The notes beneath the pieces were generated by a model. The model was given only the letters and a program-made list of their open reading frames with translations. It searched no databases and was not told the DNA's origin. Below, in pieces: positions 1 to 7,773 of a stretch of 53,522 nucleotides of DNA. Both the position numbers and the translations under genes were made by a program. This DNA comes from Arthrobacter agilis (GTDB lineage Bacteria; Actinomycetota; Actinomycetes; Actinomycetales; Micrococcaceae), in assembly GCF_002157505.1 (NCBI RefSeq), contig NZ_NFSC01000020.1:1-53522 (forward strand). Reading direction: 5' to 3'. Numbering within the stretch: the stretch's first letter is position 1; every line of letters begins with the position of its first letter.

Positions 1-143
1 GCCGCGGCCGGTGTTCGGCCTGTCGGGCTCCTATGTTGTTCCGACGCGGATCAGTTTCTTTTTTTTCCGATCCTTTGTGTGGGGGGGGGGTTTTTTGGGG
101 GGGGGGGGGGGGGGGGGGGCGGCCCCCCCCCCGCTCCCGGAGG
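1..143. other. Homopolymer-rich left edge, probably assembly artefact
   Basis: This stretch downstream of the sugar-binding protein gene contains runs of T, long runs of G (about 10 and about 26 bases, separated by TTTTTT) and a run of C. Nothing like it occurs elsewhere in the window. I see no gene in it. It most likely reflects poor sequence at a contig end rather than biology. The permease and ATPase genes that usually follow a ChvE-type binding protein would lie to the left, outside the window. Confidence 0.6.
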
Positions 144-1268
144 TCAGAGACCGATGTCTGCTGCCTTGACGAAGCCGGACTCCACGAGCTTCGGCTCGAC
201 GTCGTCCTTCGTCACCACCACGGGATCCAGGAGGTACGACGGAACGACCTTGCTGCCGTTGTCGTAGGTCTCGGTGTCGTTGACCTCGACCTCGTCACCG
301 GCGACGATCGCCGTGATCATGGACTCGACCTGGCTTCCCAGCTCGCGGGTGTCCTTCCAGACGGTCATCGACTGCTGGTCTCCCAGGATGGCCTTGACGT
401 TGGCGACGTCTGCGTCCTGCCCGGTGATGAGGGGCCAGTCGGTGCCGGGCTTGTAGCCCGCGGAGTCGAGGGAAGCCTCGATGCCCAGCGCGAGGCTGTC
501 GTTGGGCGACAGGACGACGTCGACCTTGTCGCCGCCGGTGTAGAAGGACTGCAGGCGGTTGTCCATCTCGGCCTGGGCGTCATCCGAACCCCAGCCGAGG
601 ATTCCGATGGCCTTCCAGCCGTCGTTGTCAGCGGGGGACTTCCCGGAGGGGACGACCAGCTTGCCGGACTCGACGTAGGGCAGCAGGACGTCCCAGGCGC
701 CGGCGAAGAAGAACGCGGCGTTGTTGTCATCCGGGCTGCCGGCGAAGGGCTCGAGGTTGAAGGGGCCCTTGCCGTCGGCGAGGCCGAGCTGCTCCTCGAT
801 GAACTGGCCCTGGAGCTGGCCGACCTTGTAGTTGTCGAACGTGGCGTAGTAGTCCACAGCCTCGGTGCCGTTGATCAGGCGGTCGTAGGCGATGACCTTG
901 ACGTCCTGGGATGCTGCGTCCTCGAGCGCGGGGCCGAGTGTCTGGCCGTCGATCGCTGCGACGACGAGGATCTTCGCTCCGCCCGCCACCTGGTTCTGGA
1001 TCTGGCTGATCTGCTGATCCGTCTTGTTGTCGGCGTACTGGAGGTCGACGGTGCAGTCCGCGGCCTCGAGCTTCTCCTTGAGTCCCTCGCCGTCGTTGAT
1101 CCAGCGCTCGAGGCTTCGCGTGGGCATGGAGATACCGACGTTGCAGGTGGTGGTGGCGTCGTCGCCCTCGGCTTCCGGAGCTGACGATCCTGCCGGCGCA
1201 CAGGCCGACATTCCCGCTGCAACACCGACTGCCAGCAGGAAGGCCGAGACATTCTTGATCGTGGTCAT
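144..1268 (-). CDS. ChvE-like multiple-monosaccharide ABC transporter substrate-binding lipoprotein
   Basis: 374 aa, normal length for the family. The N-terminus has a short basic region, a hydrophobic core and a lipobox ending MSAC (Cys23), so it should be a lipid-anchored periplasmic-binding-type protein outside the membrane. The mature part has the periplasmic-binding fold of the ChvE/xylose-binding group (ISMPTRSLERW near the start, KILVVAAIDG, VIAYDRLI, ITGQDAD, then YDNGSKVVPSYLLDPVVV at the end). In this family the protein captures aldoses such as xylose, glucose, galactose or arabinose for an ATPase and permease (MmsA/MmsB or GguAB type). Those partner genes would be to the left, beyond the window. 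Start ATG at 1266-1268 with an AAAGG-like site upstream. The exact sugar cannot be told from sequence. Confidence 0.88.
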   Translation of the reverse strand: MTTIKNVSAFLLAVGVAAGMSACAPAGSSAPEAEGDDATTTCNVGISMPTRSLERWINDGEGLKEKLEAADCTVDLQYADNKTDQQISQIQNQVAGGAKILVVAAIDGQTLGPALEDAASQDVKVIAYDRLINGTEAVDYYATFDNYKVGQLQGQFIEEQLGLADGKGPFNLEPFAGSPDDNNAAFFFAGAWDVLLPYVESGKLVVPSGKSPADNDGWKAIGILGWGSDDAQAEMDNRLQSFYTGGDKVDVVLSPNDSLALGIEASLDSAGYKPGTDWPLITGQDADVANVKAILGDQQSMTVWKDTRELGSQVESMITAIVAGDEVEVNDTETYDNGSKVVPSYLLDPVVVTKDDVEPKLVESGFVKAADIGL

Positions 1269-1462
1269 GGGTTGTGCCTTTGAAAAGGACCCGACCGATG
1301 GGGGCAGAGGAACGAGCCGGCGATGACGGCGGGTCGCCTCTGGTTTCCCTTCCGGCTGGATCGAGCTGAAACAACGCTGTAGCGCCCGGTCGACGTCGCC
1401 ATCGACAATATGTAGGCGAAGACAACTTATCCAGTGACAAGCGTTTCATCAAGGGTTCGGGC

Positions 1463-1486
1463 GAACGTTACCAAAGTGATACGTTC
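1463..1486. promoter_or_regulatory. Imperfect inverted repeat upstream of the sugar-binding gene
   Basis: The arms GAACGT and ACGTTC flank a 12-nt centre. The site lies about 195 nt upstream of the ChvE-like start and 10 nt from the stop of the CGNR gene. Spacing and AACGTT-type half-sites resemble operators of LacI/ROK sugar regulators, but no such regulator gene is in the window. This is inference only. Confidence 0.25.
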
Positions 1487-1495
1487 CCCTGCGCG

Positions 1496-2041
1496 TCAGG
1501 CGCCCTGGGCTCTCCGGGCGCGGTAGGCCTTCACATGGGTCCGGTTGGCGCAGTTGCCGGTATCGCAGAAGCGCCGCGACCGGTTGCGGCTCAGGTCCAG
1601 CACTACCCCGTCGCAGTCCTCGGCCGCGCAGGAATGGAGGCGGTCGAGTTCGTGCGCGCGGATGACGTCGGCAAGGGCCATGGCGGCCTCCGTGGCCATG
1701 CGCTCCTCGAGGGGCGCCTCGGGTGCGGTGGCGTGGAGGTGCCAGTCCCACTCGTCGTGGCGGACCAGCTGGGGGAGTGCGTTGGCGCGGCGGAGGATCG
1801 CGTTCACGTGCCCGACGGCGTCGTCCTCCTCCGCGAACCAGATCACCTCGAGCTCGGCGCGCAGGGCGCGGACCGCCTGGAGTTCGGCGTCCGTATGCGT
1901 GCGGGAGCCGGAGAAGCGCTGCTCGACGAGGAAGCGGTCGAGCCCCTCGAGGGTGTCGAGGGGGTCGACATCCTCCCTGGCGCTGTTGATGAGTGCGGCC
2001 GCCGACGCGAGTGCCACTTCCGTGTCATAGGTGAAAGACAT
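1496..2041 (-). CDS. CGNR zinc-finger / ABATE-domain putative stress regulator
   Basis: 181 aa from the chosen start. The N-terminal two thirds match the ABATE (DUF1470) layout. The C-terminus has the treble-clef CGNR finger: a C-x4-C pair (SCAAEDC), then R-rich LSRNRSRRFC and a second C-x4-C pair followed by ANR (here CANR in place of CGNR), ending THVKAYRARR. In the family this finger is thought to bind DNA; no target is known. I chose ATG at 2039-2041 because AGGAG sits 6 nt upstream. An ATG 18 nt further out has no such site. It is divergent from the EamA exporter, with about 90 nt of shared promoter, so it may regulate that gene. Confidence 0.82.
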   Translation of the reverse strand: MSFTYDTEVALASAAALINSAREDVDPLDTLEGLDRFLVEQRFSGSRTHTDAELQAVRALRAELEVIWFAEEDDAVGHVNAILRRANALPQLVRHDEWDWHLHATAPEAPLEERMATEAAMALADVIRAHELDRLHSCAAEDCDGVVLDLSRNRSRRFCDTGNCANRTHVKAYRARRAQGA

Positions 2042-2129
2042 GTTGACTCCTGACATCACGCACCTCTAGTGTCACGACCATAACTACTTGTCACCCATGA
2101 CACCAATCATCGATCCGAAGGGAGTGGAC

Positions 2130-3104
2130 GTGACCCTGCGCCCCGCCGCCGGCCTCTGGATAGCACTCGTCTCGGCAGCCACGTTCGGCGTCTCGGGCCC
2201 GTTCGCGAAGTCCCTCCTCGAGATCGGCTGGAGCCCCGGCGCCGCCGTCGGCCTCCGGATCGGAGGAGCGGCCCTCGTGCTGCTCGTCCCGGTGCTGATC
2301 GCCATGCGCGGGCGCTGGTCCACGCTCCGCGGCAATGCGCTGACGATCGCCATCTACGGAACCACGGCGATCGCCCTGTGCCAGCTGTTCTACTTCAACG
2401 CCGTCCAGCGCATGTCCGTCGGTGTCTCGCTCCTGCTCGAGTACCTGGCGCCCGTGCTGATCGTCGGTTTCCTCTGGCTGCGCTCGCGCAAGGTGCCGAA
2501 CCTGCTGACGATCATCGGGTCCGTCACTGCGATCCTCGGACTCCTGCTGGTCCTGGACCTCACGGGTGACACCCGGCTCGACCCGGTCGGCATCCTCTTC
2601 GGCATCGCCGCGGCCGTCTGCCTCGTGGTGTTCTTCCTCATGTCCGCGAAGGTGGACGAGTCCCTTCCGCCCCTCGTCATGGCGGGCGGCGGGATGGTGG
2701 TGGGCGCGCTCACCATCCTGGTGCTCGGTCTGACGAACATCATGCCGTTCCGGTTCGTGTTCGCCGACGTCTCGCTCGCGGGGAGTACCTACAGCTGGAT
2801 CGTTCCTGTGGCGGTCCTCGTCCTCGTGGCGACTGTGGCCGCCTACGTGACGGGCATCCTGGCCGCGCAGCGGCTCGGGTCCAAGGTGGCCAGTTTCGTT
2901 GCACTGACGGAGGTCATGTTCGCGGTCCTCGCCGCCTGGCTGATCCTCGGCGAGCTGCCCGGCATCGTGCAGCTGCTGGGTGGCCTCCTGATCGTCGCCG
3001 GCGTGGTGTGCGTGCGGCTCGACGAGCTGCGCTCGGTGAACGACGAGGCTTCCGCTGCCCTGCTGGACCAGCCCAATACCGTGGAGCCGCTGCCGAGGCC
3101 GTGA
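2130..3104 (+). CDS. EamA/DMT-family inner-membrane exporter
   Basis: 324 aa with about ten hydrophobic segments in two EamA halves, the usual RhaT/YdcZ-like drug/metabolite transporter design. Members export amino acids, metabolites or drugs; the substrate here is unknown. I chose GTG at 2130 because AAGGGAG lies 5 nt upstream and the protein then begins close to the first membrane segment (MTLRPAAGLW). ATG at 2097 and TTG at 2088 are in frame but lack a good site. It is divergently arranged with the CGNR zinc-finger gene, a possible regulator. A strong hairpin follows it. Confidence 0.88.
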   Translation: MTLRPAAGLWIALVSAATFGVSGPFAKSLLEIGWSPGAAVGLRIGGAALVLLVPVLIAMRGRWSTLRGNALTIAIYGTTAIALCQLFYFNAVQRMSVGVSLLLEYLAPVLIVGFLWLRSRKVPNLLTIIGSVTAILGLLLVLDLTGDTRLDPVGILFGIAAAVCLVVFFLMSAKVDESLPPLVMAGGGMVVGALTILVLGLTNIMPFRFVFADVSLAGSTYSWIVPVAVLVLVATVAAYVTGILAAQRLGSKVASFVALTEVMFAVLAAWLILGELPGIVQLLGGLLIVAGVVCVRLDELRSVNDEASAALLDQPNTVEPLPRP

Positions 3105-3153
3105 CGACGGCGAAGGTGTCCTGCGCGTTATCCCCCGGTGAGGGCAGGCGTCG

Positions 3154-3190
3154 GGCTCTTCCGGGGGCGGCCGATGGCCCTGGAAGAGCC
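3154..3190. terminator. Hairpin between convergent EamA and DHFR-like genes
   Basis: Perfect 9-bp arms GGCTCTTCC (3154-3162) and GGAAGAGCC (3182-3190) enclose a GC-rich loop. It sits between the ends of two converging genes and has no clear T-run. It is probably a bidirectional terminator. Confidence 0.5.
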
Positions 3191-3193
3191 GCC

Positions 3194-3853
3194 CTACCGG
3201 GCTGTGCGACGAGTGAAGATCAGATGGAGCACTCCGCGCGGGGAAGGGGTCGCTTCGATCTCGAAGCGCTCTTCGAGTCCTTCAAGTCCGTCCCAGAGCC
3301 GCTCGCCCCGGCCCAGGACGATCGGCACGACGACGATGTGCAGGGAATCGATCAGGTCGGCCTCGAGGAACTGTCGGACGGTGCTGACGCCGCCACCGAT
3401 GCGGACATCGAGGTCGCCGGCCAGGGCGCGGGCGTGCTCGAGCGCGGAGACGGGATCGGCGTCGACGAAGTGGAAGGTCGTCCCGCCCTCCATCTCGAGT
3501 GCCGGCCGAGGATGGTGGGTCAGGACCACGACAGGGGTGTGGAAGACAGGGTTGTCGCCCCACCACCCCTTCCACTCCTCGTCCTCCCAAGGACCGCGGT
3601 GGGGGCCGAACTTGTTGCGCCCCATGATCTCCACGCCGATCCCGCGCGCCCACCTGCCGGCGAACGCCTCGTCGACGCCGGAGGATCCCTCCGACTCCCC
3701 GGGAATGCCCATCTCGCGGAAGGTGCGCGTGTCGAAAGCCCACTCCATCAGCCGTGAGCCCGCGTGGCCGAAGGGGGCATCGAGGTGCTGGCCCTCGCCG
3801 GTGCCGAAACCGTCGAGGGAGATCGAGAAGTTATGCACGCGGACGAGGGACAT
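3194..3853 (-). CDS. Dihydrofolate reductase family (RibD C-terminal-like) protein
   Basis: 219 aa, the usual length for the stand-alone RibD_C/YwjB-like group. Visible signatures are the start MSLVRVHNFSISLDGF, a central IMGRNKF substrate/NADPH-binding motif, HFVDADPVSALEHARALAG, and a terminal block IGGGVSTVRQFLEADLIDSL followed by VVPIVLGRGERLW. These proteins are NAD(P)H-dependent reductase folds of mostly unknown substrate and are not the essential folate enzyme. ATG at 3851-3853 follows AGGAG by 6 nt; a much longer open frame upstream lacks homology. It is divergent from the DUF72 gene. Confidence 0.85.
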   Translation of the reverse strand: MSLVRVHNFSISLDGFGTGEGQHLDAPFGHAGSRLMEWAFDTRTFREMGIPGESEGSSGVDEAFAGRWARGIGVEIMGRNKFGPHRGPWEDEEWKGWWGDNPVFHTPVVVLTHHPRPALEMEGGTTFHFVDADPVSALEHARALAGDLDVRIGGGVSTVRQFLEADLIDSLHIVVVPIVLGRGERLWDGLEGLEERFEIEATPSPRGVLHLIFTRRTAR

Positions 3854-3945
3854 GTCATCTCCTGATGTGCTTGCCGTTGGAACACCGTACGGTGCCGGGC
3901 CCCGACGCTCAAGGCCGACGACGAAAGAACGGGAGCGAACGGCGC

Positions 3946-4710
3946 ATGAGTAGTGTGGCGACGGTGAGCGAAATCCGCATCGGTACCTCCGGATGGAGTT
4001 ATGACCACTGGAACGGCATCTGCTACCCGCAGGGCACGCCATCGGCGAAGCGGTTGGACCACTACGTGGCACGGTTCGACACGGTGGAGCTGAACGCCAG
4101 TTTCTACCGCTGGCCGCGCGATACGACCTTCGCCGGGTGGCACCGTCGTCTTCCCCCCGGCTTCGCGCTGTCCGTGAAGGCCCCGCGCGGGCTGACGCAC
4201 GGTAAGAAGTTGTACGCGCCGGAGGTCTGGATCGAGCGGATCGCCCGCTGTTGGCATGAGCTGGGAGACCGACGAGCCGTCCTGCTCGTCCAACTCCCGC
4301 CGGCCATGGAGCGCGACGACGCCCGCCTGGACTACTTCCTGTCCCGTGTGCCGTGGTGGATCCGGGTGGCCGTCGAGTTCCGTCACCAGAGCTGGGACGA
4401 CGACGCCGTCTACGAACTGCTCGGGCGGCACCAGGCCGCGTACTGCGTGATGAGCGGCGCCGGCCTGCCGTGCATCCTGAAGACGACTGCACCCTTCGTG
4501 TACGTGCGGCTGCACGGGCCGGACCACGAGCATCTGTACGCGGGCTCGTACTCCGATGCGGACCTGCGCTGGTGGTCGGAGCGGATCCTGGAGTGGCACC
4601 GTGCCGGCCGGGACGTCTATGCCTATTTCAACAACGACGGCGGCGGCAATGCCGTGCGGAACGCGGAGACGCTCCGGGGATTGGTCCAGGCAGGCAATCT
4701 GCCTGGCTGA
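3946..4710 (+). CDS. DUF72 (YecE-like) family protein
   Basis: 254 aa TIM-barrel-like DUF72 protein. It opens with the family signature IRIGTSGWSYDHW and has FDTVELNASFYRWP, FALSVKAPRGLTH, LVQLPP, VAVEFRHQSW, VYVRLHGP and the C-terminal YAYFNND block. The biochemical role of the family is unknown. I start it at ATG 3946, six residues before SEIRIGTSGW; the open frame extends further upstream without recognisable content. It lies between the divergent DHFR-like gene and the convergent GntR gene. Confidence 0.88.
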   Translation: MSSVATVSEIRIGTSGWSYDHWNGICYPQGTPSAKRLDHYVARFDTVELNASFYRWPRDTTFAGWHRRLPPGFALSVKAPRGLTHGKKLYAPEVWIERIARCWHELGDRRAVLLVQLPPAMERDDARLDYFLSRVPWWIRVAVEFRHQSWDDDAVYELLGRHQAAYCVMSGAGLPCILKTTAPFVYVRLHGPDHEHLYAGSYSDADLRWWSERILEWHRAGRDVYAYFNNDGGGNAVRNAETLRGLVQAGNLPG

Positions 4711-4746
4711 TGCGTCCGCGCGCGGGCACGGGAACCGCCTGACCGC

Positions 4747-5466
4747 TCAGGTGTTGCCCAGCTCCTGCCACACCTCCATGACGACGGCCTTGGCGTACTG
4801 CTCCGCGCGGTCCTCGTCGCGGTCCAGAATGGCACGGGCGATCGCCTCGTGGTTGTCGAACGCATCGGGGACCGGATCTGCCGGACTCAGGCCGAGGTCG
4901 GTCCGGCCCGCCAGCACCTCCGTCACGATCCCGTGCAGGGAGGCGATCATGTCATTACCGCTTGCCGCCAGCAGCAATGCGTGGAACGCGATGTCGGCCT
5001 CGAGGTAGGGCTGCTCATGGCCCTGGCCCGCCTCTCCGAGGATGCGCAGGCGACTGGCGAGTTCGAGCAGCTCTATTCCTACTTCAGCAGACGCCCGGCG
5101 CGCGGCGAGGCGGGCGGCCGTCGGTTCGAGGGCGAGCCGCATCTCGGTCAGCCGGTGGAGCTGGGCGTGCCGTTCCGCTCCCGTCAGCCGCCAGCGGATC
5201 AGCTGGGGATCCAGGACGCTCCATGACGTGGCGGGGAGTACGGTCACACCCACGCGCCGACGGGACTCGACCATACCCATCGATTCGAGGATCCGTACGA
5301 CCTCACGGATCACTGTCCGGGAGACCCCGGCCTCATCCTCCAGCCGGGCGAGCGTGATCACGCTGCCGGGCGGTCGGACGCCCTGGACGATCTCCGTGCC
5401 GAGACGTTCGAGGATGGAATTGTGCAGCACCGGAGCGGGTGACAGGTTTAGCAGGCTGCGACTCAA
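4747..5466 (-). CDS. FadR/FCD-type GntR regulator of the gluconate/idonate genes
   Basis: About 239 aa. An N-terminal winged helix (LARLEDEAGVSRTVIREVVRILESM) is followed by an all-helical FCD effector domain with the expected metal/ligand residues (EADIAFHALLLAASGN, FDNHEAIARAILDRD). Such regulators usually repress sugar-acid catabolic genes and release DNA when the acid binds. Divergent orientation to gntP and the downstream pathway makes that locus its likely target, with gluconate or a keto-acid as inferred effector. Start is ambiguous: TTG at 5466 has GAAAGG 8 nt upstream, whereas in-frame GTG at 5475 overlaps that site. A perfect 15-nt palindrome covers this start, suggesting autoregulation. 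Confidence 0.87.
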   Translation of the reverse strand: MSRSLLNLSPAPVLHNSILERLGTEIVQGVRPPGSVITLARLEDEAGVSRTVIREVVRILESMGMVESRRRVGVTVLPATSWSVLDPQLIRWRLTGAERHAQLHRLTEMRLALEPTAARLAARRASAEVGIELLELASRLRILGEAGQGHEQPYLEADIAFHALLLAASGNDMIASLHGIVTEVLAGRTDLGLSPADPVPDAFDNHEAIARAILDRDEDRAEQYAKAVVMEVWQELGNT

Positions 5467-5479
5467 AGGTGTCACCTTT
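5465..5479. promoter_or_regulatory. Perfect palindrome, candidate GntR operator
   Basis: AAAGGTGACACCTTT on the minus strand is a perfect inverted repeat (AAAGGTG / CACCTTT around one base). It overlaps the ribosome-binding site and start codon of the GntR regulator and lies about 90 nt upstream of gntP. The GT..AC core fits FCD-type GntR operators. A second partly symmetric element, GTGTGATCTTTGTGACACAC, lies just beside it (about 5489-5508). Confidence 0.5.
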
Positions 5480-5565
5480 CTTGCTGTACGTGTGATCTTT
5501 GTGACACACTATCGCTCCAAGCGCTAAACCGCCCCACGGGGGGCTGAACATCAACGGAGAGTTCT

Positions 5566-6948
5566 GTGGAAGATTGGACCCAAACACTGGGGGCTGGACC
5601 CCTGCTGGGCATCGCGGCGGGCGCGATCGCCCTGATCCTCATCCTGGTCATTCGCTTCAAGGTGCACGCGTTCCTCACCCTTGTACTCGTGTCGCTCGTG
5701 ACCGCGTTCGCTGCGGGCATCCCGGCGAGCGGGATCGTCACCACGCTGGTGACCAGCTTCGGCACCACTCTCGGTTCGGTCGCACTGCTGATCGGGCTCG
5801 GGGCGATGCTCGGCAAGATGATCGAGCACAGCGGCGGGGCCCGGGTCCTCGCCGACAAGCTCGTCGACGTCTTCGGTGAACGGCGTGCACCGTTCGCACT
5901 CGGTCTCGCATCGTTGATCATGGGTTTCCCGATCTTCTTCGATGCCGGTCTGATCGTCATGCTGCCCATCATCTTCGCCGTCGCCCGGCGCATGGGTGGC
6001 ACCAATGTGCTGCTGTACGGCATCCCCGCCGCCACGGCCTTCTCGGTCATGCATGTCTTCGTGCCGCCGCACCCCGGCCCTGTCGCCGCGACCGAGCTCT
6101 ACGGCGCGAACATCGGGCTGGTGCTCCTGATCGGCCTGCTGATCGCCTTCCCGGTCTGGTATGTCACGGGTTACCTGTGGGGCAAGTTCGTCGCCACCAA
6201 GTACATCCTTCCGGTTCCGGCACTGTTCGGTGCGATCGATGAGGACCAGCCGCTCAACCCGCCCAAGTTCTCCACCGTCGTCGGGATGCTGCTGCTGCCG
6301 CTCGCGCTCATCTTCATGAACACCGGCCTGGACTTCCTCGACGCCGCGGGCGTCGTCGACGCCGAGGAACAGACCTGGGTGCAGGTCCTGACCGTCATCG
6401 GCTCATCGCCTGTGGCGCTGCTCATCTCCGTGCTCGTCGCAACCGCTGTCCTGGGGCACCGGCGCGGCGAGAACGGCACGGCCCTGGAGAAGGTGCTCGA
6501 CTCCGCGCTGGGCCCGGTCTGCTCCGTCATCCTCATCACCGGTGCCGGCGGCATGTTCGGCGGCGTGCTGCGCGCTTCCGGTATCGGCGACGCGCTCTCG
6601 GACTCCCTCGCCTCCATCGGCCTGCCGATCATCCTCGCCGCCTACGTCATCGCCGTCATCCTCCGCGTGGCGCAGGGCTCGGCAACCGTGGCACTCGTCA
6701 CCACCGCCGGACTCATGGCCCCCGCCGTGGTCGCCGGCGGATTCAGCCCCCTCGAGATCGTCGCCATCACGCTCGCCAGCGCGGCCGGATCCGTGTTCGC
6801 CAGCCACGTCAACGACTCCGGCTTCTGGCTCGTCGGCCGGCTCATGGGCATGGACGTGAAGACCACGCTGAAGACCTGGACCGTCCAGCAGTCACTGGAA
6901 TCCGTGGCCGGATTCGGACTGACGCTCCTCGTCTTCTGGCTCGGCTGA
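5566..6948 (+). CDS. gntP: GntP-family gluconate:H+ symporter
   Basis: 460 aa inner-membrane carrier with 12-14 hydrophobic segments. Family blocks are clear: MGFPIFFDAGLIVMLPI, FVPPHPGPVAA, GGMFGGVLRASGIG, RVAQGSATVALVTTAGL and the terminal ASHVNDSGFWLV. GntP/IdnT members import gluconate, ketogluconate or L-idonate with protons. GTG at 5566 follows CGGAGAG by 5 nt. It is first in a rightward operon; its stop overlaps the next start (TGATG). With the downstream idonate enzymes the substrate may be L-idonate or 5-ketogluconate as well as gluconate. Confidence 0.92.
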   Translation: MEDWTQTLGAGPLLGIAAGAIALILILVIRFKVHAFLTLVLVSLVTAFAAGIPASGIVTTLVTSFGTTLGSVALLIGLGAMLGKMIEHSGGARVLADKLVDVFGERRAPFALGLASLIMGFPIFFDAGLIVMLPIIFAVARRMGGTNVLLYGIPAATAFSVMHVFVPPHPGPVAATELYGANIGLVLLIGLLIAFPVWYVTGYLWGKFVATKYILPVPALFGAIDEDQPLNPPKFSTVVGMLLLPLALIFMNTGLDFLDAAGVVDAEEQTWVQVLTVIGSSPVALLISVLVATAVLGHRRGENGTALEKVLDSALGPVCSVILITGAGGMFGGVLRASGIGDALSDSLASIGLPIILAAYVIAVILRVAQGSATVALVTTAGLMAPAVVAGGFSPLEIVAITLASAAGSVFASHVNDSGFWLVGRLMGMDVKTTLKTWTVQQSLESVAGFGLTLLVFWLG

Positions 6949-7718
6949 TGACACCCGGTGCATTCGACATCACGGGCCGGCTGGCACTGGTCACCGGCTC
7001 CTCCCGAGGCCTGGGGTATGCCCTCGCCACGGGCCTGGCCCAGTCCGGCGCCCGCGTCGTGGTGCACGGACGGGACGCGGAGGCTGTGGCGAAGGCCGCC
7101 GACGGCATCGGTGAAGCAACCGGCACCGTCCCGGCCACCACGACGTTCGACGTCACGGATGCCGACGCGGCCGCTGAGGGTATCGCGGCGCTCGTCGCGG
7201 ACCACGGGGTGCCGGACATCCTCGTCAACAATGCCGGCATCCAGCGGCGCGCGCCGTTCAACGACTTCGACCCGGCCGACTGGGACGCCATCGTCACGAC
7301 GAACCTGTCGAGCGTCTTCTACGTCTCCCAGCAGGTCACCCGGCGGATGGCGGAGCGGGGCTCGGGCAAGGTCATCAACATCGGCTCGGTCCAGTCGATG
7401 CTTGCCCGGCAGACCATCGCCCCGTACTCGGCGACCAAGGGCGGCGTGGCCATGCTGACCAAGGGCATGGCGGCCGACCTCGCCCGGTTCAACATCCAGG
7501 TCAATGCGATCTCTCCGGGGTACTTCGCGACCGAGATGAACCGGGCGCTGGTCGAGGACGAGGCCTTCAACACCTGGGTCATCAACCGCACCCCCGCCCA
7601 GCGGTGGGGGAAGTTCGAGGAGCTCATCGGGACCCTCATCTACCTGGCCTCCGACGCATCGACGTTCGTGTCCGGCCAGAACATCTTCGTCGACGGCGGG
7701 ATGACCTCCGTCGTCTGA
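6948..7718 (+). CDS. idnO: Gluconate 5-dehydrogenase (5-keto-D-gluconate reductase), SDR
   Basis: 256 aa classical short-chain dehydrogenase. The cofactor motif TGSSRGLG is at about 16-23, NNAG at about 94-97, and the catalytic set is Asn119, Ser147, Tyr160 and Lys164 (YSATKGG). Blocks such as IQRRAPFNDF, RTPAQRWGKFEEL and FVSGQNIFVDGG are typical of IdnO/Gno. It interconverts 5-keto-D-gluconate and D-gluconate with NADP(H). The ATG overlaps the gntP stop by one base, implying translational coupling. In the operon it provides the middle step from idonate to gluconate. Confidence 0.9.
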   Translation: MTPGAFDITGRLALVTGSSRGLGYALATGLAQSGARVVVHGRDAEAVAKAADGIGEATGTVPATTTFDVTDADAAAEGIAALVADHGVPDILVNNAGIQRRAPFNDFDPADWDAIVTTNLSSVFYVSQQVTRRMAERGSGKVINIGSVQSMLARQTIAPYSATKGGVAMLTKGMAADLARFNIQVNAISPGYFATEMNRALVEDEAFNTWVINRTPAQRWGKFEELIGTLIYLASDASTFVSGQNIFVDGGMTSVV

Positions 7719-7773
7719 CGCCGTCGCCGGCGGCCGCGGTCGCCGTGCGTGGAACTGAAAGGGAAGGCATTAC

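Noticed and set aside
33..1184. Open frame starting in the homopolymer block
   Set aside because: It runs antisense through the ChvE-like gene and begins in probable artefact sequence.
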